Below the pieces are notes generated by a model. The model did not search any database. It saw only the letters and a program-made list of their open reading frames with translations, and was not told the DNA's origin. From Datisca glomerata (lineage: Eukaryota > Streptophyta > Magnoliopsida > Cucurbitales > Datiscaceae): 64,000 nucleotides of DNA. Location of the stretch: NCBI GenBank assembly GCA_003255025.1, contig QANY01002415.1, positions 243,364 through 307,363 of the forward strand. Direction: 5' to 3'. How positions within the stretch are numbered: the first letter of the stretch is position 1; every line of letters starts with the position of its first letter. Shown piece after piece: positions 1 to 10,439 of this stretch. The position numbers and the translations under genes are program-made.

Positions 1-2560
1 GTGTGGGATCACTACCCACATGGAAATTCTGTATGGAAGGCAAAATGACCAAGAGACACTTTTCAACGAAAGGTGAAAGAGCCACTCAATGCCTCGAATT
101 CATACATAGTGATGTATGTGGGCCATTGAACATCCAAGTAAGAAGAGATTATGAAAACTTTGTAACCTTCAGTGATGACTACTACTCACCTTTTGGACAT
201 ATTTATCTAATGTATCAAAAGTCTAAAACCTTTGAAAAGTTCAAAGACTATAAGGCTATGGTCGAAAAGCAAGTAGAGAAATAAATCAAAATGCTACGAT
301 CTAATCCTACTAGAGAGTACTTTCTATGAGAGTTTGAAGACTTTCTTAAAGAAAAAAGTATTTTTTCCCAGCTTATAGCACCTGGAACTCCAGAACATAA
401 TGATGTCAAAGAGAAGGAATCGAATTTTGTTGGATATGGTTAGATCCATGGTGAGTTACTCATCCCTCCCAGATTCGTTTTGGGGACATGCCTTAGAAAC
501 ATCAACATATATTCTAAACCAAGTTCCATCAAAGACGGTGCCTAGTACGCCATATGAAAGATGGAATGGATGAAAGTCATTCGTAAGCTTCCTTAGAATA
601 TGAGGATTCTCAGCACATGTTCTGAAACCAAAGACAAGCAAGTTGGTCAGTCAATCAGAATTATACTTGTTTATAGGATATCCCAATGGATAGATATTTT
701 ATAATCCAACTGACAAGAAAACATTCATGAGCATGAATGCATATTTTCTTGAAGAGGACTACATAAGAAGTGTGAAGCCAAGAAGCACACTTATGCTAGA
801 GGAATTATTAAGTTGGAGGACACCAACTCCCCAATCAGGAACTATTTCTGCTTCAATAATGAAAAAACTACAGCATGAGCCAGGGACTATGGAGCCTCGA
901 CGTAGAAGGAGGGTTATTAGACAGCTTGGCATGTACATGTCTTATGGAGATTCCTTAACATCAGTCTTAGATAAGGATCATGATGAACATGTCTCCTACT
1001 CACAAGCCATGGCTGATCCTAAAGTAAATCTATAACAAGAAGCCATGAACATTGAGATACAATCGATGTACCCCAACGGAGTCTAAAAACATGTAGATCC
1101 TCCTGAAGGGGTAAAACTCGTAGGGTATAAATGGATTTATAAGAAAAATAGAGGCATGGATGTGAATGTGGAGACATTCAAAGCTAGGCTAGTAGCCAAA
1201 GGCTATACCCAAAAGGAATGTATTGACTATGATGACACCTTCTCACCAGTGGCCAAGCTTAAATCCATCTGAATCCTCCTGTTAATTGCTACTTCCCTCG
1301 ATTATGGAATTTGGCATATGGATGTCAAGACTATTTTTCTGAATGACAATCTTGAAGAGCGCATTTATATGGCTCAACCAGACGGGTTCATAGAGAAAGA
1401 CCAAGAGGGCAAGGTTTATGAACTGTTGAAGTCCATTTATCGACTTAAGCAAGCATCCCAATCATGGAGTAACAGATTTGATGAAAATTGTTAAGAAATT
1501 TAGTTTTGAGCAGTTAGTGGATGAACCCTGTGTGTATAACCTGATACACGAAAGGAATGTGGTTTTTGTGGTCCTGTACGCGGACGATATTCTGCTTATT
1601 GGGAATAATGTAGAAAAATTATCTGATGTCAAGATTTAGCTTGCAAAGCAATTTGATATGAAGGATCTTGGAGAAGCTGCATTTGTCCTAGGTATTCAAT
1701 CTTTCGGGATCACAAGAACACACAATTGACACTTTCTCAAGCATCTTATATTGATAAGGTGATGGATTAATTCAATATGTAAGATTCTAAGAAAGTATAT
1801 CTTCCTTTCAGGCATAGAGTTAGCCTCTTAAAGAAGTAGTCTCCCAAGACTCCTCAAGAAGAGGAAGACATGAGAAAGATTCCCTGTGCTTTAGTCGTAA
1901 GAAGTCTCATGTATGCGATGCTATGCACTAGGCCAGACATTTGCTACGTAGTGGGCGTGGTGAGTCATTTTCAATCTAATCATGGACTCAAGCATTAGAA
2001 TACCGTCAATGATATCCTTAAGTATTTGAGAAGAACAAGGACTTATATGCTAGTGTATTCAGGTAGTGACCTAAATATGATGGAGTATACTGATTTTGAT
2101 TTTTAAGCAGACAAGGATTCTAGGAGGCCCGTTTCAGGATCGGTATTCATCCTGAACGGTGGAGCAGTTGCATGGAGAAGTATCAAGAAATCTTGCATTG
2201 CTGATTCTACCATGAAATTTGAGTATGTGACAGCTAATGAAGCTGCAAATGAGGTTATATGGCTTAGAAAAATTTTGAAGACTCTAGAAGTTATTCCAAA
2301 AGCTGAAAAGCCCATGACATTTTAATGCGATAACAGTGGGGGTGTAACGAATTCGAAGGAACTAAGGAGCCACAGAATATCCAAACATATAGAGAGTAAA
2401 TATCACCTGATTAGAGAGATCGTTCGGCATGGAGATGTTATAGTAACATATATAGCGACGATCAACAACTTGGTAGATCCATTCACGAAAAATTTAAGCA
2501 GTAAAGTCTTTGATGGTCATCTAAAGGGCATGTGGATACAAGATTATACACGCATACTTT
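1..2560 (+). pseudogene. Ty1/copia polyprotein, 5'-truncated (integrase, RT, RNase H)
   Basis: Decayed copia pol entering from the left edge. The GAG-pre-integrase/integrase start is readable at 3-284 (HSDVCGPLN, SDDYYSPFGHIYLM). The integrase C-terminal part lies at about 430-760, with the phrases [16 protein letters not shown] and [18 protein letters not shown]. Reverse transcriptase begins near 1090 ([39 protein letters not shown]) and the catalytic block falls around 1570-1600, where frame is lost. RNase H runs from about 2080 to 2540 (YTDFDF, SGSVFILNGGAVAWRS, EYVTANEAANEVIWLRK, HIESKYHLIRE). Several in-frame stops and frameshifts break each domain, so no active polyprotein can be made. 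Domain order integrase-RT-RNase H is diagnostic of Ty1/copia rather than gypsy. Protease and gag lie outside the window. Confidence 0.93.
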
Positions 2561-2576
2561 AGTCCAAGTAGGAGAT

Positions 2577-3788
2577 TGTTGAAATTATGCCCATATAAAG
2601 TAGGGTGTAATAACTATTTATGAGTATTTAGTTATTTTTAAGATATATTATATTATTCAATTTAATGAATAATTGAAAATTTTCTATTAATTAAAGTGTC
2701 TTTATAATTTAGTCAAGTGCTGGAACTATTGCCAACGTAAGAAGAGTAAAGACTAAGAGGTCTTCTAGGCAAACTCCTTTGAAATAGTTCAGAATATTAT
2801 TTGTAATTTTAGGATGGACTGGACAATCGAGTCTGATTACAACTCTTAGGTTGAACCAAATGATGCTGGTCTAGGAGCATGTGAGTGGAGACTCTAACGG
2901 TTGACCTAGACATATTATGGAACATGTTGAATAGACCAGTAACAAATTAGTTTGAAGCAAAGCCATTTATCTAGATCTAAATTTAATTGTTTAAATCTTA
3001 AGGGTATTTTCATGATTAACTTAATCATGAGGTGAATACGAAACTTGACTTATTTACTTGCAGTCTTTGATAGGCCAAAGGAGTGAGTTCAAATTGCCGA
3101 ACAATACCTCGACCGTTGTGATCGTGATTCAACTATGTTGGAGTTACGTGATTCACAAATATGGAATTCGTGGCGAGATTGTAAAATGTAACAATATCAC
3201 CTTATGCTTTATTGATGGTTGTGTGAATAAATAAACATGGCCAGGTACTTGATGAAATGCATCATTGAATAAGATATGGTGAACTGTGTGAGACAATTCA
3301 CTGTTATGTCTTTCTTATTCACAGTCAATAAAGGTTTTAAGGAAATAATAGAGGGGTAAAATGATAATTTTACATCCCGCTCTTGTTACTGATATTTATG
3401 AAGGGTAACATAGCAAAATATAGTGTGGACCTATAGTGAAGTTGTACAATGTCAGGATTAAATAGATCGGGAATTTATGGAGATAAATTCACCGAGTATT
3501 TGAATCCTATAGCTTTATTCACGTGGGTCCGTTCGGTCTTAGGAGTAGCTCATATGGACATGAATGAGAAACACCAGTTGGTTCAAGTTCTATGAAGAAT
3601 GAAGAATGCAAGACAATCACTACGATTCCACCAAGTCAGAACTTCTTCGATATAAGAAATGTATAATATTATTTCCACCTCTTCTAAATACTTCAACGTA
3701 AATATGCATGATCATAAAAGATTTTATATTTAATATGATTAAATAGTTGATGTGATTTTTTTATTTTCCGCAACCATTCGTGGTTCAT
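2577..3788 (+). repeat. 3' LTR of the first copia element
   Basis: The RNase H region ends in a purine tract (AAGTAGGAGAT) followed directly by TGTTGAAATTATGCCC, the usual polypurine tract/LTR junction of plant copia elements, so the LTR starts at 2577. The right end is placed near 3788 because the text before it (TTTTATTTTCCGCAACCA) looks like the end of many copia LTRs, and a different, tandemly repeated sequence begins at about 3825. The right boundary could be off by tens of bases. The partner 5' LTR is outside the window. Confidence 0.7.
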
Positions 3789-3824
3789 TATTTTTCCATA
3801 AATTTTTAAAACTCGATCCAGCAC

Positions 3825-4205
3825 GATGAACCTGAAGTCACTTCAGATGACTTAGGTGAGAGTGAACTTGGGGTCACTTCTGATGAATTGGAAAGGGTGA
3901 GCTTGAGTTTACTTCATACGACTTAGCTGAGGGTGAGCTTAAGGTCATTTCAAATGACTTAGGAGAAAGTTGAGCTTGGGATAACCTTAGATGGCTTTAG
4001 CAAGGTTGAGCATGGAGTTATCCCAAGTGACTTTGGTAAGGGTGAGTTTAGGGTCACCATAAATGACTTAGGTGAGGGTGTGCCAGGGGCCTTCTCGAAT
4101 AAATTAACTGAGTTGGGGATGCCTCTAATGACTTCATCGAGATTAAGTTTAGGGTAACCTCAAATGACCAAGGTGAGGGTGAGTTAGGGGTTCACCTTGG
4201 ATGAC
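3825..4205. repeat. Minisatellite, 36-bp units (left part of array)
   Basis: About ten degenerate copies of a 36-bp unit of the form GAGCTTGGGGTCACC...AAATGACTTAGGTGAGGGT. Three consecutive units around 3970-4080 are exactly 36 bp long and differ by scattered substitutions. The unit is related to the 60-bp repeat that follows without a gap. I see no open frame through it. Confidence 0.8.
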
Positions 4206-5470
4206 TTCAAAGTGGATGAGCTTAGTTCGCCTTGATGACTTCGGTCACTTAAGGAGGCTTAGGTGAATGTGAGCTTGGGGTCACCATCGAGAATGAGCCT
4301 TGGGTATCCTAACGTGGCTTAGGTAAGGGTGAGCTTGGGTCACCAGCGAGGATGAGCTTGGGAACACCCAAGATGTCTTAGGTGAAGGTGAACTTCAGGT
4401 CACCCACGAGGATGTGCCTAGAGTCACCTAAGGTGGCTTAAGTGAGGCTGAGCTTGTGGTCAATGATGAGGATGGGCCTCGGGTCACCTAAGACGGCTTA
4501 GGTGGGGGTGAGCTTAAGGTCACCAGTGAGTATGGGCCTTAGGTCACCTAAGATGGCTTAGGTGAGGGTGATCTTGGGGTCACCGATAAGGATAAGGCTT
4601 GGGTCACATAAGGTGACTTATGTGAGGCTGAGCTTGGGGTCACCGATGATGATGATCCTTGGGCACCTAAGGTGGCTTAGGTGAGGATGAGCTTAGGGCC
4701 ACTGACAAAAATGAGCGTTGGGTCACATAAGCTGGCTTAGGTGAGGGTGAGCTTGGGGTCAACGGTGAGGATGAGCCTCAGGTCACCTAAGATGGCTTAG
4801 GTGAGGGTGAGCTTCGGGTCACGTGCGAAGATAGGCCTCGAGTTACCTAAGGTGGCTTAGGTGAGGCTACTCTTGGGGTCATCAGTGAGGATGGGCCTGG
4901 GGTCACCTTACATAGCTTAAGTGAGGCTACGTTTAGGGTCACCGACAAGCATTAGCCTTGGGGTCACCGACAATGATGATCCTTGGGCCACCTAAGGTGG
5001 CTTAGGTGAGGATGAGCTTGGGGTCGCCGCTGAGAATGAGCCTTAAGTCACGTAAGGTGACTTAGATGATGGTGAGCTTTGGGTTCAGTAGCGAGGATGT
5101 TCCTGGGGTCACCTAAGATGACTTTGGTGAGGGTGAGCTTCAGGTCACCTGCGAGGTTGGGCGGTCACCTAAGTTTGTTTGGGCGAGGATGCTCTTGGGA
5201 TCATCGACGATGATGAGCCTGTTGTCACCTTAGGTAGCTTAAGTGATACTGAGCTTGGGGTCACCAACGAGGATGATCCTTGGATCACCTAAGACGGCTT
5301 AGGTGAGGGAGAGCATGAGGTTATCGATAAGGATGAACCTCAGGCCACCTACGATGGCTTAGGTGCGGGTATGTTTATGGTCATCATCGAGGATGAGCCT
5401 CGAGTCACCTAAGATTGCTTAGGTGCAAGTGTGCTTAAGGTCACCGACATGAATATACCTCGAGTCAGAC
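4206..5470. repeat. Minisatellite, 60-bp units (about 21 copies)
   Basis: A regular 60-bp tandem repeat whose register stays fixed over long stretches (4250-4860 is especially clean). Each unit reads roughly GGCTTAGGTGAGGGTGAGC, TTGGGGTCACC, then a second, similar half GAGGATGAGCCTTGGGTCACC, then TAAGGT. The unit equals the neighbouring 36-bp unit plus a 24-bp insert that repeats part of it. Each full unit also contains a 9-bp stem, TCACCTAAG pairing with CTTAGGTGA across a 4-nt loop. Degenerate remnants continue to about 5960. The position just upstream of a possible LTR suggests a hypervariable 3' untranslated region of a Tat-type gypsy element, but that is inference. Confidence 0.9.
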
Positions 5471-5474
5471 AATG

Positions 5475-6065
5475 TTTTCTTTTTCGTAATGATTTGGTGG
5501 ACTGTCCCCACATTTTTTCTTCACATACTATTTTTATTTTAAGTTCATCTAAAAGATATTACTCTTGTCGTAGTCATTCTACTAGTTACCACCTAGTTTG
5601 ATGCGAACAAACTTTTGGTGAGTCAAACTGAATATAAGATGGGTGACTAAAAAATACTTAGTGAGGTCTTTGGAGAATAAGCAAAGGCACCTCAGTGACT
5701 TCTGCAGATGAGCTTGGTGTTGCCTCTGATGCCATCAAAATACGAGTCTGGGGTCAGTGGATGACTTTGGCAATGATGAGAATAAGTAACTTCATTTCAC
5801 ATAAGCAAGATTCAGCCTAGGCGTCCTCTCGTATGACCAGTGCAAGGTTGAGGGTTACCTCCTATGACATATGCAAGATTCAGCCTGAGAGTCATTAAGT
5901 GTGACCTTGGTAGGCTTTAGAAGATGATGTTAATATTTCATTCCACGTGAGCTCTGGGATTGAGATGAGCTGTGATATTATTCTGGTGACCACATGCCTT
6001 TCAAAGCAAGTAGTCCTTTCAAGTGGGTAGATCATAAAGCTTAGTCATATTCCCACAGGTGGTGC
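5475..6065. other. Degenerate repeat flank
   Basis: No gene seen. Scattered phrases such as GATGAGCTTGGTGTTGCC (5711 onward) and ATGACTTTGGCAATGATGAG show that this stretch shares ancestry with the array to its left. The final bases before 6066, CCCACAGGTGGTGCTAA, resemble the purine tract plus CTAA that precedes LTRs of some gypsy elements. Confidence 0.4.
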
Positions 6066-6560
6066 TAATTATTGACTACAATTCTCGTAGGTGAGACTAC
6101 GTTAACAATGTCTTCACTTCACTCTCAAACCTGAAATGAGGGAAGGTAAAGACGTGGACCAACATTACCTCTCTTTATATAGTGCTATTTCGGGCAGCTA
6201 GGGCAGTTGGGGCAGGGCACTCTCAGGTACGGACTATAGTCCACCCTCCAATGAGATGTTGTCTTGGAGTAATCTCTGACGCTTCATGACACCGTGAGAT
6301 GGTCAGCTGATTGACTCCTCGGTTAAGGGTTTCATGCTCACCATTAGCCTGACTCCTAATTGGTGGATGCACATTTAATGTCATTGATGACACTTTGTCC
6401 TTGACTTGGTACACACCTCGGTCTAGGAGCTGAGTTTCAGGGAGGCGGGAACATTTCTCGCCTAAGGATTTTCCTTCTATATGAGTGTATTTTTTCCCTT
6501 CTTAGATTTAGATAAAATATCGAGTTCAATAACCCTCAGTCTCAGTTCATTGAGGGCTGC
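6066..6560 (+). repeat. Possible gypsy/Tat-type LTR (uncertain)
   Basis: The case rests on context. A GGTGGTGCTAA tract ends at 6065, a CTTTATATAG TATA-like box lies at 6173-6182, and a long tandem array sits immediately upstream, which is the arrangement of Tat/Ogre-type 3' ends. The expected TG at the left end is TT here, no second copy lies in the window, and the right end is not defined. Treat as a hypothesis. Confidence 0.3.
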
Positions 6561-6629
6561 CTCCTAATAGATGGACTTCACTAATGAGACTGAGCTCGTA
6601 TTTGATGTGTTTAAGGTTGGGGAGCCCTC

Positions 6630-7005
6630 GGTTGCTTGGAGACCTTGTCCTCGGGTCGAGGGGGACTTCGTCCTTGGGTGCTTGAGGACCTCGTCCCCGG
6701 TTTTGGGGGACCTCATCCTCGGGTACCTCATCCTAGGTTACTTTGGTACCTCATTTTTAAGTTCAATGGCGGATCTCGTCCTCGGGTACTTTGGGACCTC
6801 ATCCTCGGGTTCAGGGGGACCTAATCCTCGGGTTCAGGGGGACCTTGTTCATGTGTACTTGGGGATCATGTCCTCGGGTTCATGGGGACCTACGTGGGGA
6901 CCTCATCATCGGGTACTTGGGTACCTCGTCCTATGGTACTTAGGTACCTCATCCTCGGGTGCAAGGGTACCACATCGTTGGATATTTGGGTACCTCATCC
7001 TAGGA
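6630..7005. repeat. Minisatellite, 23-24-bp units
   Basis: About 15 copies of a short unit close to GGGACCTCATCCTCGGGTT plus four or five bases. Because most units are 24 bp, one frame stays open from 6571 to 7008 and would give a 145-residue repetitive peptide; I regard this as a by-product of the repeat length. The unit is unrelated in sequence to the 36/60-bp array. Confidence 0.8.
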
Positions 7006-7198
7006 TGATCTTTAATGAATGCCCGAAAATGGGTATAACTTATTCAAACATAAAATATTATAAACATTGATATGTAAAGGTTGATGAAGAAAAATGCTCA
7101 AATATATACATAGGAATAATGATTTACATATCAATATTTATATTCTTTTATGTATTTTCCTAAATATGCACATTCAATAATAATGTCAATATCTTTAT

Positions 7199-7199
7199 T

Positions 7200-7253
<54 letters not shown>
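7199..7253. repeat. Compound (AC)n(AT)n microsatellite
   Basis: About ten CA dinucleotides run directly into about sixteen TA dinucleotides. Likely polymorphic in length. Confidence 0.97.
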
Positions 7254-7255
<2 letters not shown>

Positions 7256-7259
7256 AGAT

Positions 7260-8879
7260 GATAATAACTAAAAATATTTATTTACAAGTTGTTATAACAA
7301 CGAGACGATAACTATTTACACCGATTTCAAATCATGCATCATCGAAAGGAGAATCATTTTCTTCATGTTAAAGGGTTTTATCAATTAAATAATTAGATCA
7401 AATTTTATTCATTGAGCCCAGCTTGTAAATTTAATTAAAAAAATCAGGTCCGTAAATCGTCTTCAGACAAGAAAAATAAGCACAAATCATATTGCATAAC
7501 TAACCTTATCCCGTTTGATGTTCAGTTAGGTTGGGCTTGAACCGACACACGGTTCTCAAACTGACAATGAACAGAAAAATTGACGTTGAGCGGCAATTGA
7601 TAGCGCCTGTGTTAATGAACAGCCAAATGACGAGATGAAATATAATTTCTCCGTCGATTATTAGAGAAGAAGGTGGTTCTGTTCAGTTATCTTATTGTTT
7701 GAGATTTCGTCAGGTAGGGATTGATGGTGAGAGAAGTGTGTTTGTTATTATGTTCATTCAGATTTTTAAAGATGAGGAGAGGGAAAGAGGGGAGGTTAAA
7801 TTTGAATTGATTTGGTAGAAATTTTTTTGGGATTTTAAGATTTGGTGTATTTTAACATAATTTTTTATGTAAATTCTTTTTTGTTGGGATTAGTTATTAA
7901 TGATTTTTTTCTTTTATAATTATTAAATATAAGAAAGGGTATTCACGGTATACCAATATTACAAAATATGGATATTTTATAATGTTGACAAAAATTTAAT
8001 ATTTTAGAAATCTTGAAATTTTTTAATTAGATCCTATAATATTGTCAAATACCTAACTATCACTTAAAAGTTTAATGATTAAATTACTGAGAAATAAAGT
8101 AAAAAAAAAAGACTATAGCTCAGGGTCAATTAAGTAGTTAAACTAATATTTTCATTAGTGAGAGAAGATTCTCTCCTTAAACGAAAACTAGAGAGGGAAG
8201 GAAAAGCGAGTTTTTTCTTCTAAGTACTCACACATTGGTACTCAGTTGATGACCCGAGAAATATTGAAGAAGATCATGAGAAATTGATTCACGGTGGTTT
8301 GAGGGGATTAGTGGTGTGTAGGTGTTCTGAAAAAACCATCCCGTCATGGGGATTGAGGGGATTGGGTTTGTATTGAACTCTATTTAGTTGCTTATGGACT
8401 TAGTTGCCTATGGACTTTGATGATCTATCAGTTGTACATTGATTATCTGTAAGAGAGGACTCAAATGTTGTATTCAAGTATCCTAATAGGTTATTAGAGG
8501 GATCAAATGTTGTGTTCAAGTATTTAGATTTGATTCAAATCTGTAAGAAAATGTTCAGCCCAATAAATAAAAAAAGCCCAATAAAACAAAAAAAGACAAG
8601 TGCAGCAACCTGGCCCGTCCAAATTCATCCCATTAAAGGCCAAATTCAGCCCAAAAATCCCTAAAAACAGCAAAAAAAAATGTCCAGAAACAGCCCGAAA
8701 AGGCCCAATTCGGGCAACCCAAAGGTTGAAAAAACTGTTTTGTTCCCTCCTGACCATTGAACCGTCTCATTCCGTCAACACAAGATAGGACGAGGCTTAA
8801 AAAAATGTCTAGCCCCATCGGGATGAGATAAAAAATCTCAAAAACCGTCGCGTTTCATCCCGTGCACACCCCTAGGGGA
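7260..8879. other. Unassigned region, possibly including a diverged copia 5' LTR
   Basis: No convincing gene. The stretch from about 8140 has short resemblances to the 3' LTR at 13470 onward (CATTAGTGAGAGAAGA compared with CATTAGTAAGAGAAGA), so the old 5' LTR of the next element may start here. Sequence at 8520-8870, rich in AGCCCAAAT-like words, has no counterpart in the 3' LTR and may be a later insertion. No open frame here looks coding. Confidence 0.4.
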
Positions 8880-9150
8880 TTCATGGCAACTCCCGGTTCA
8901 CGGCATGCAATAGTTTGTGGTTGTAGATCACATCATGGGGGTGATGGCTTTCTCATATTTTTTTATGATTTGATGCATAGATCGAGGATACGATTCATGC
9001 GCAGATCGAGGATAAAATCGTGATGCAAAGAGCTTCAATTCTTGGGTTCACACATCAAAGCTATAACTTTTATGTTCGTTCTAGCATATATTAGATTGTT
9101 TAGTGATTGGATTTTAAGATAGTGGTAATTTTATACTACGCCAATTCCTT
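8880..9150 (+). repeat. 5' LTR (distal part) of copia B
   Basis: Aligns with the end of the 3' LTR at 13570-13844: both carry GTTCACGG, GTAGATC, a GATCGAGGAT/GATCAAGGAT word, CAATTCTTGGG/TAATTTTTGGG, TTATGTTCGTT and GATTTTAAGATAG, then a TTATACTACGCC or TTCCACTACGTG end. It stops a few bases before the primer-binding site. Confidence 0.6.
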
Positions 9151-9154
9151 AAAT

Positions 9155-9170
9155 TGGTATCAGAGCCTGG
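9155..9170 (+). promoter_or_regulatory. Copia primer-binding site
   Basis: TGGTATCAGAGCCTGG. The first 12 bases match the complement of the 3' end of plant initiator methionine tRNA, the standard minus-strand primer of copia elements. Confidence 0.88.
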
Positions 9171-9775
9171 CTCTACATTTATTTATTAGATATTTACGTT
9201 TAGCATGAGTAACCTATGGATTATAATATTTGTAGAACGCTAACCCATTTTTGCAAGATTGATTTTTAATTAATCCCCCTTGCATAACCATTTAGATTTT
9301 ATGTTAAATTTTTTATGGTTATGTAATTAGAGGGACAATCTATAAAGAGACTGTTTTTCCCTATCGGTTCATAATTTTATTTTTCATAGATTCTTGTAGA
9401 CTTTTCTCGAGAAAGTTAGAATTTTTTATGATGTAATTGATTGAACTGGGTGGAGATCAAATCGATGCGCGGCTATTGCGCGCACGGCGGCAGTGGTAAT
9501 GTTGCTGCCCTACTGTGGCAGAAGTAATGTTATTGCCTTACTATGGCAACAGCGTCAGCTGCTGCTTCATGGTAGCAACATGTAAATGGATTGTAAAATC
9601 CTACCTATTTTTAATGGTTTATTCTACCTAATCATCCGTACGTTTACAAGACTTTGGATATGGTTGCGTATATTGCATGCTTATTTTTTAATTTTTTATG
9701 ATCATGTTATTTTGCATGCTTAAATTAGAATGTGCATGTAATAATTATGATTTTTATTATTTTTCAGTATTTGAA

Positions 9776-10330
9776 TGTCATCTACGATCCCCATAGCATC
9801 CATTCTGAAAGAAAATAAACTATGTTAACTGGAAGTGTAACCTTGAGATTATCTTATTTGTTGAGGGAATTAAATTTGTGCTTACAGAGGCTTGTCCTCC
9901 AATTTCTAATGAAATTTCCTCTAACTAAGAAACAAAGACGCTATCATAAATGCTATGATGAAGCCAATAACTCCTATTAGGGATCATTTACTAAAAGTAA
10001 TTGGTTACCTTAGTGATAAATAGATCATATGGGATGAAATCGACGAAGGGAACCATATCGATATGGTATGATATCTCTGTCGGACTCATTCAACTAGTTC
10101 AAGGTTAATTATGTCATGAATAAGCATTAATGAACTTGATTGATTCGATAAGGTAACTCTAGATGGAAAAGAATATACTGAAAGTCCAACCTAATGTGAA
10201 ATGCAAGCTTCTACTTATCTTGGGCCTAAGTCTATGCCCAAGAAGATGAAGAACAAGAAGGTTTCTAAGCAAGATGAGTTCGAGAAGAATGAGAAAGAGC
10301 AAAAGTTTCCACTGCTGTAAGACTATAGAT
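9776..10330 (+). pseudogene. Copia gag remnant (copia B)
   Basis: Starting near the ATG at 9778, the translation is gag-like (phrases equivalent to NYVNWK, VEGIKFVLTEACPP) followed by frameshifts and stops. The later part (10190-10330) is lysine-rich (KKMKNKKV-like). No zinc knuckle is preserved clearly. Function in an intact element would be the capsid-like protein. Confidence 0.65.
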
Positions 10331-10439
10331 TGAAAAATAAACCGTGAGACTTATTAGGAAAAGAAGAACAAAGGTACGTGGTTTGTTTACATCACTGAGT
10401 GTTAATGATTCTACCAGATTTTGGTGTGTAGATTCTACA

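Noticed and set aside
3825..5470. CRISPR-like array
   Set aside because: Units are contiguous tandem copies with no unique spacers, and the setting is a plant nuclear genome.
6571..7008. 145-residue protein gene
   Set aside because: The frame is open only because the minisatellite unit is mostly 24 bp; no start context, domain or codon bias supports it.
8524..8818. Small membrane protein genes on either strand
   Set aside because: Overlapping frames on both strands in a probable old LTR or insertion; no domain is recognisable.
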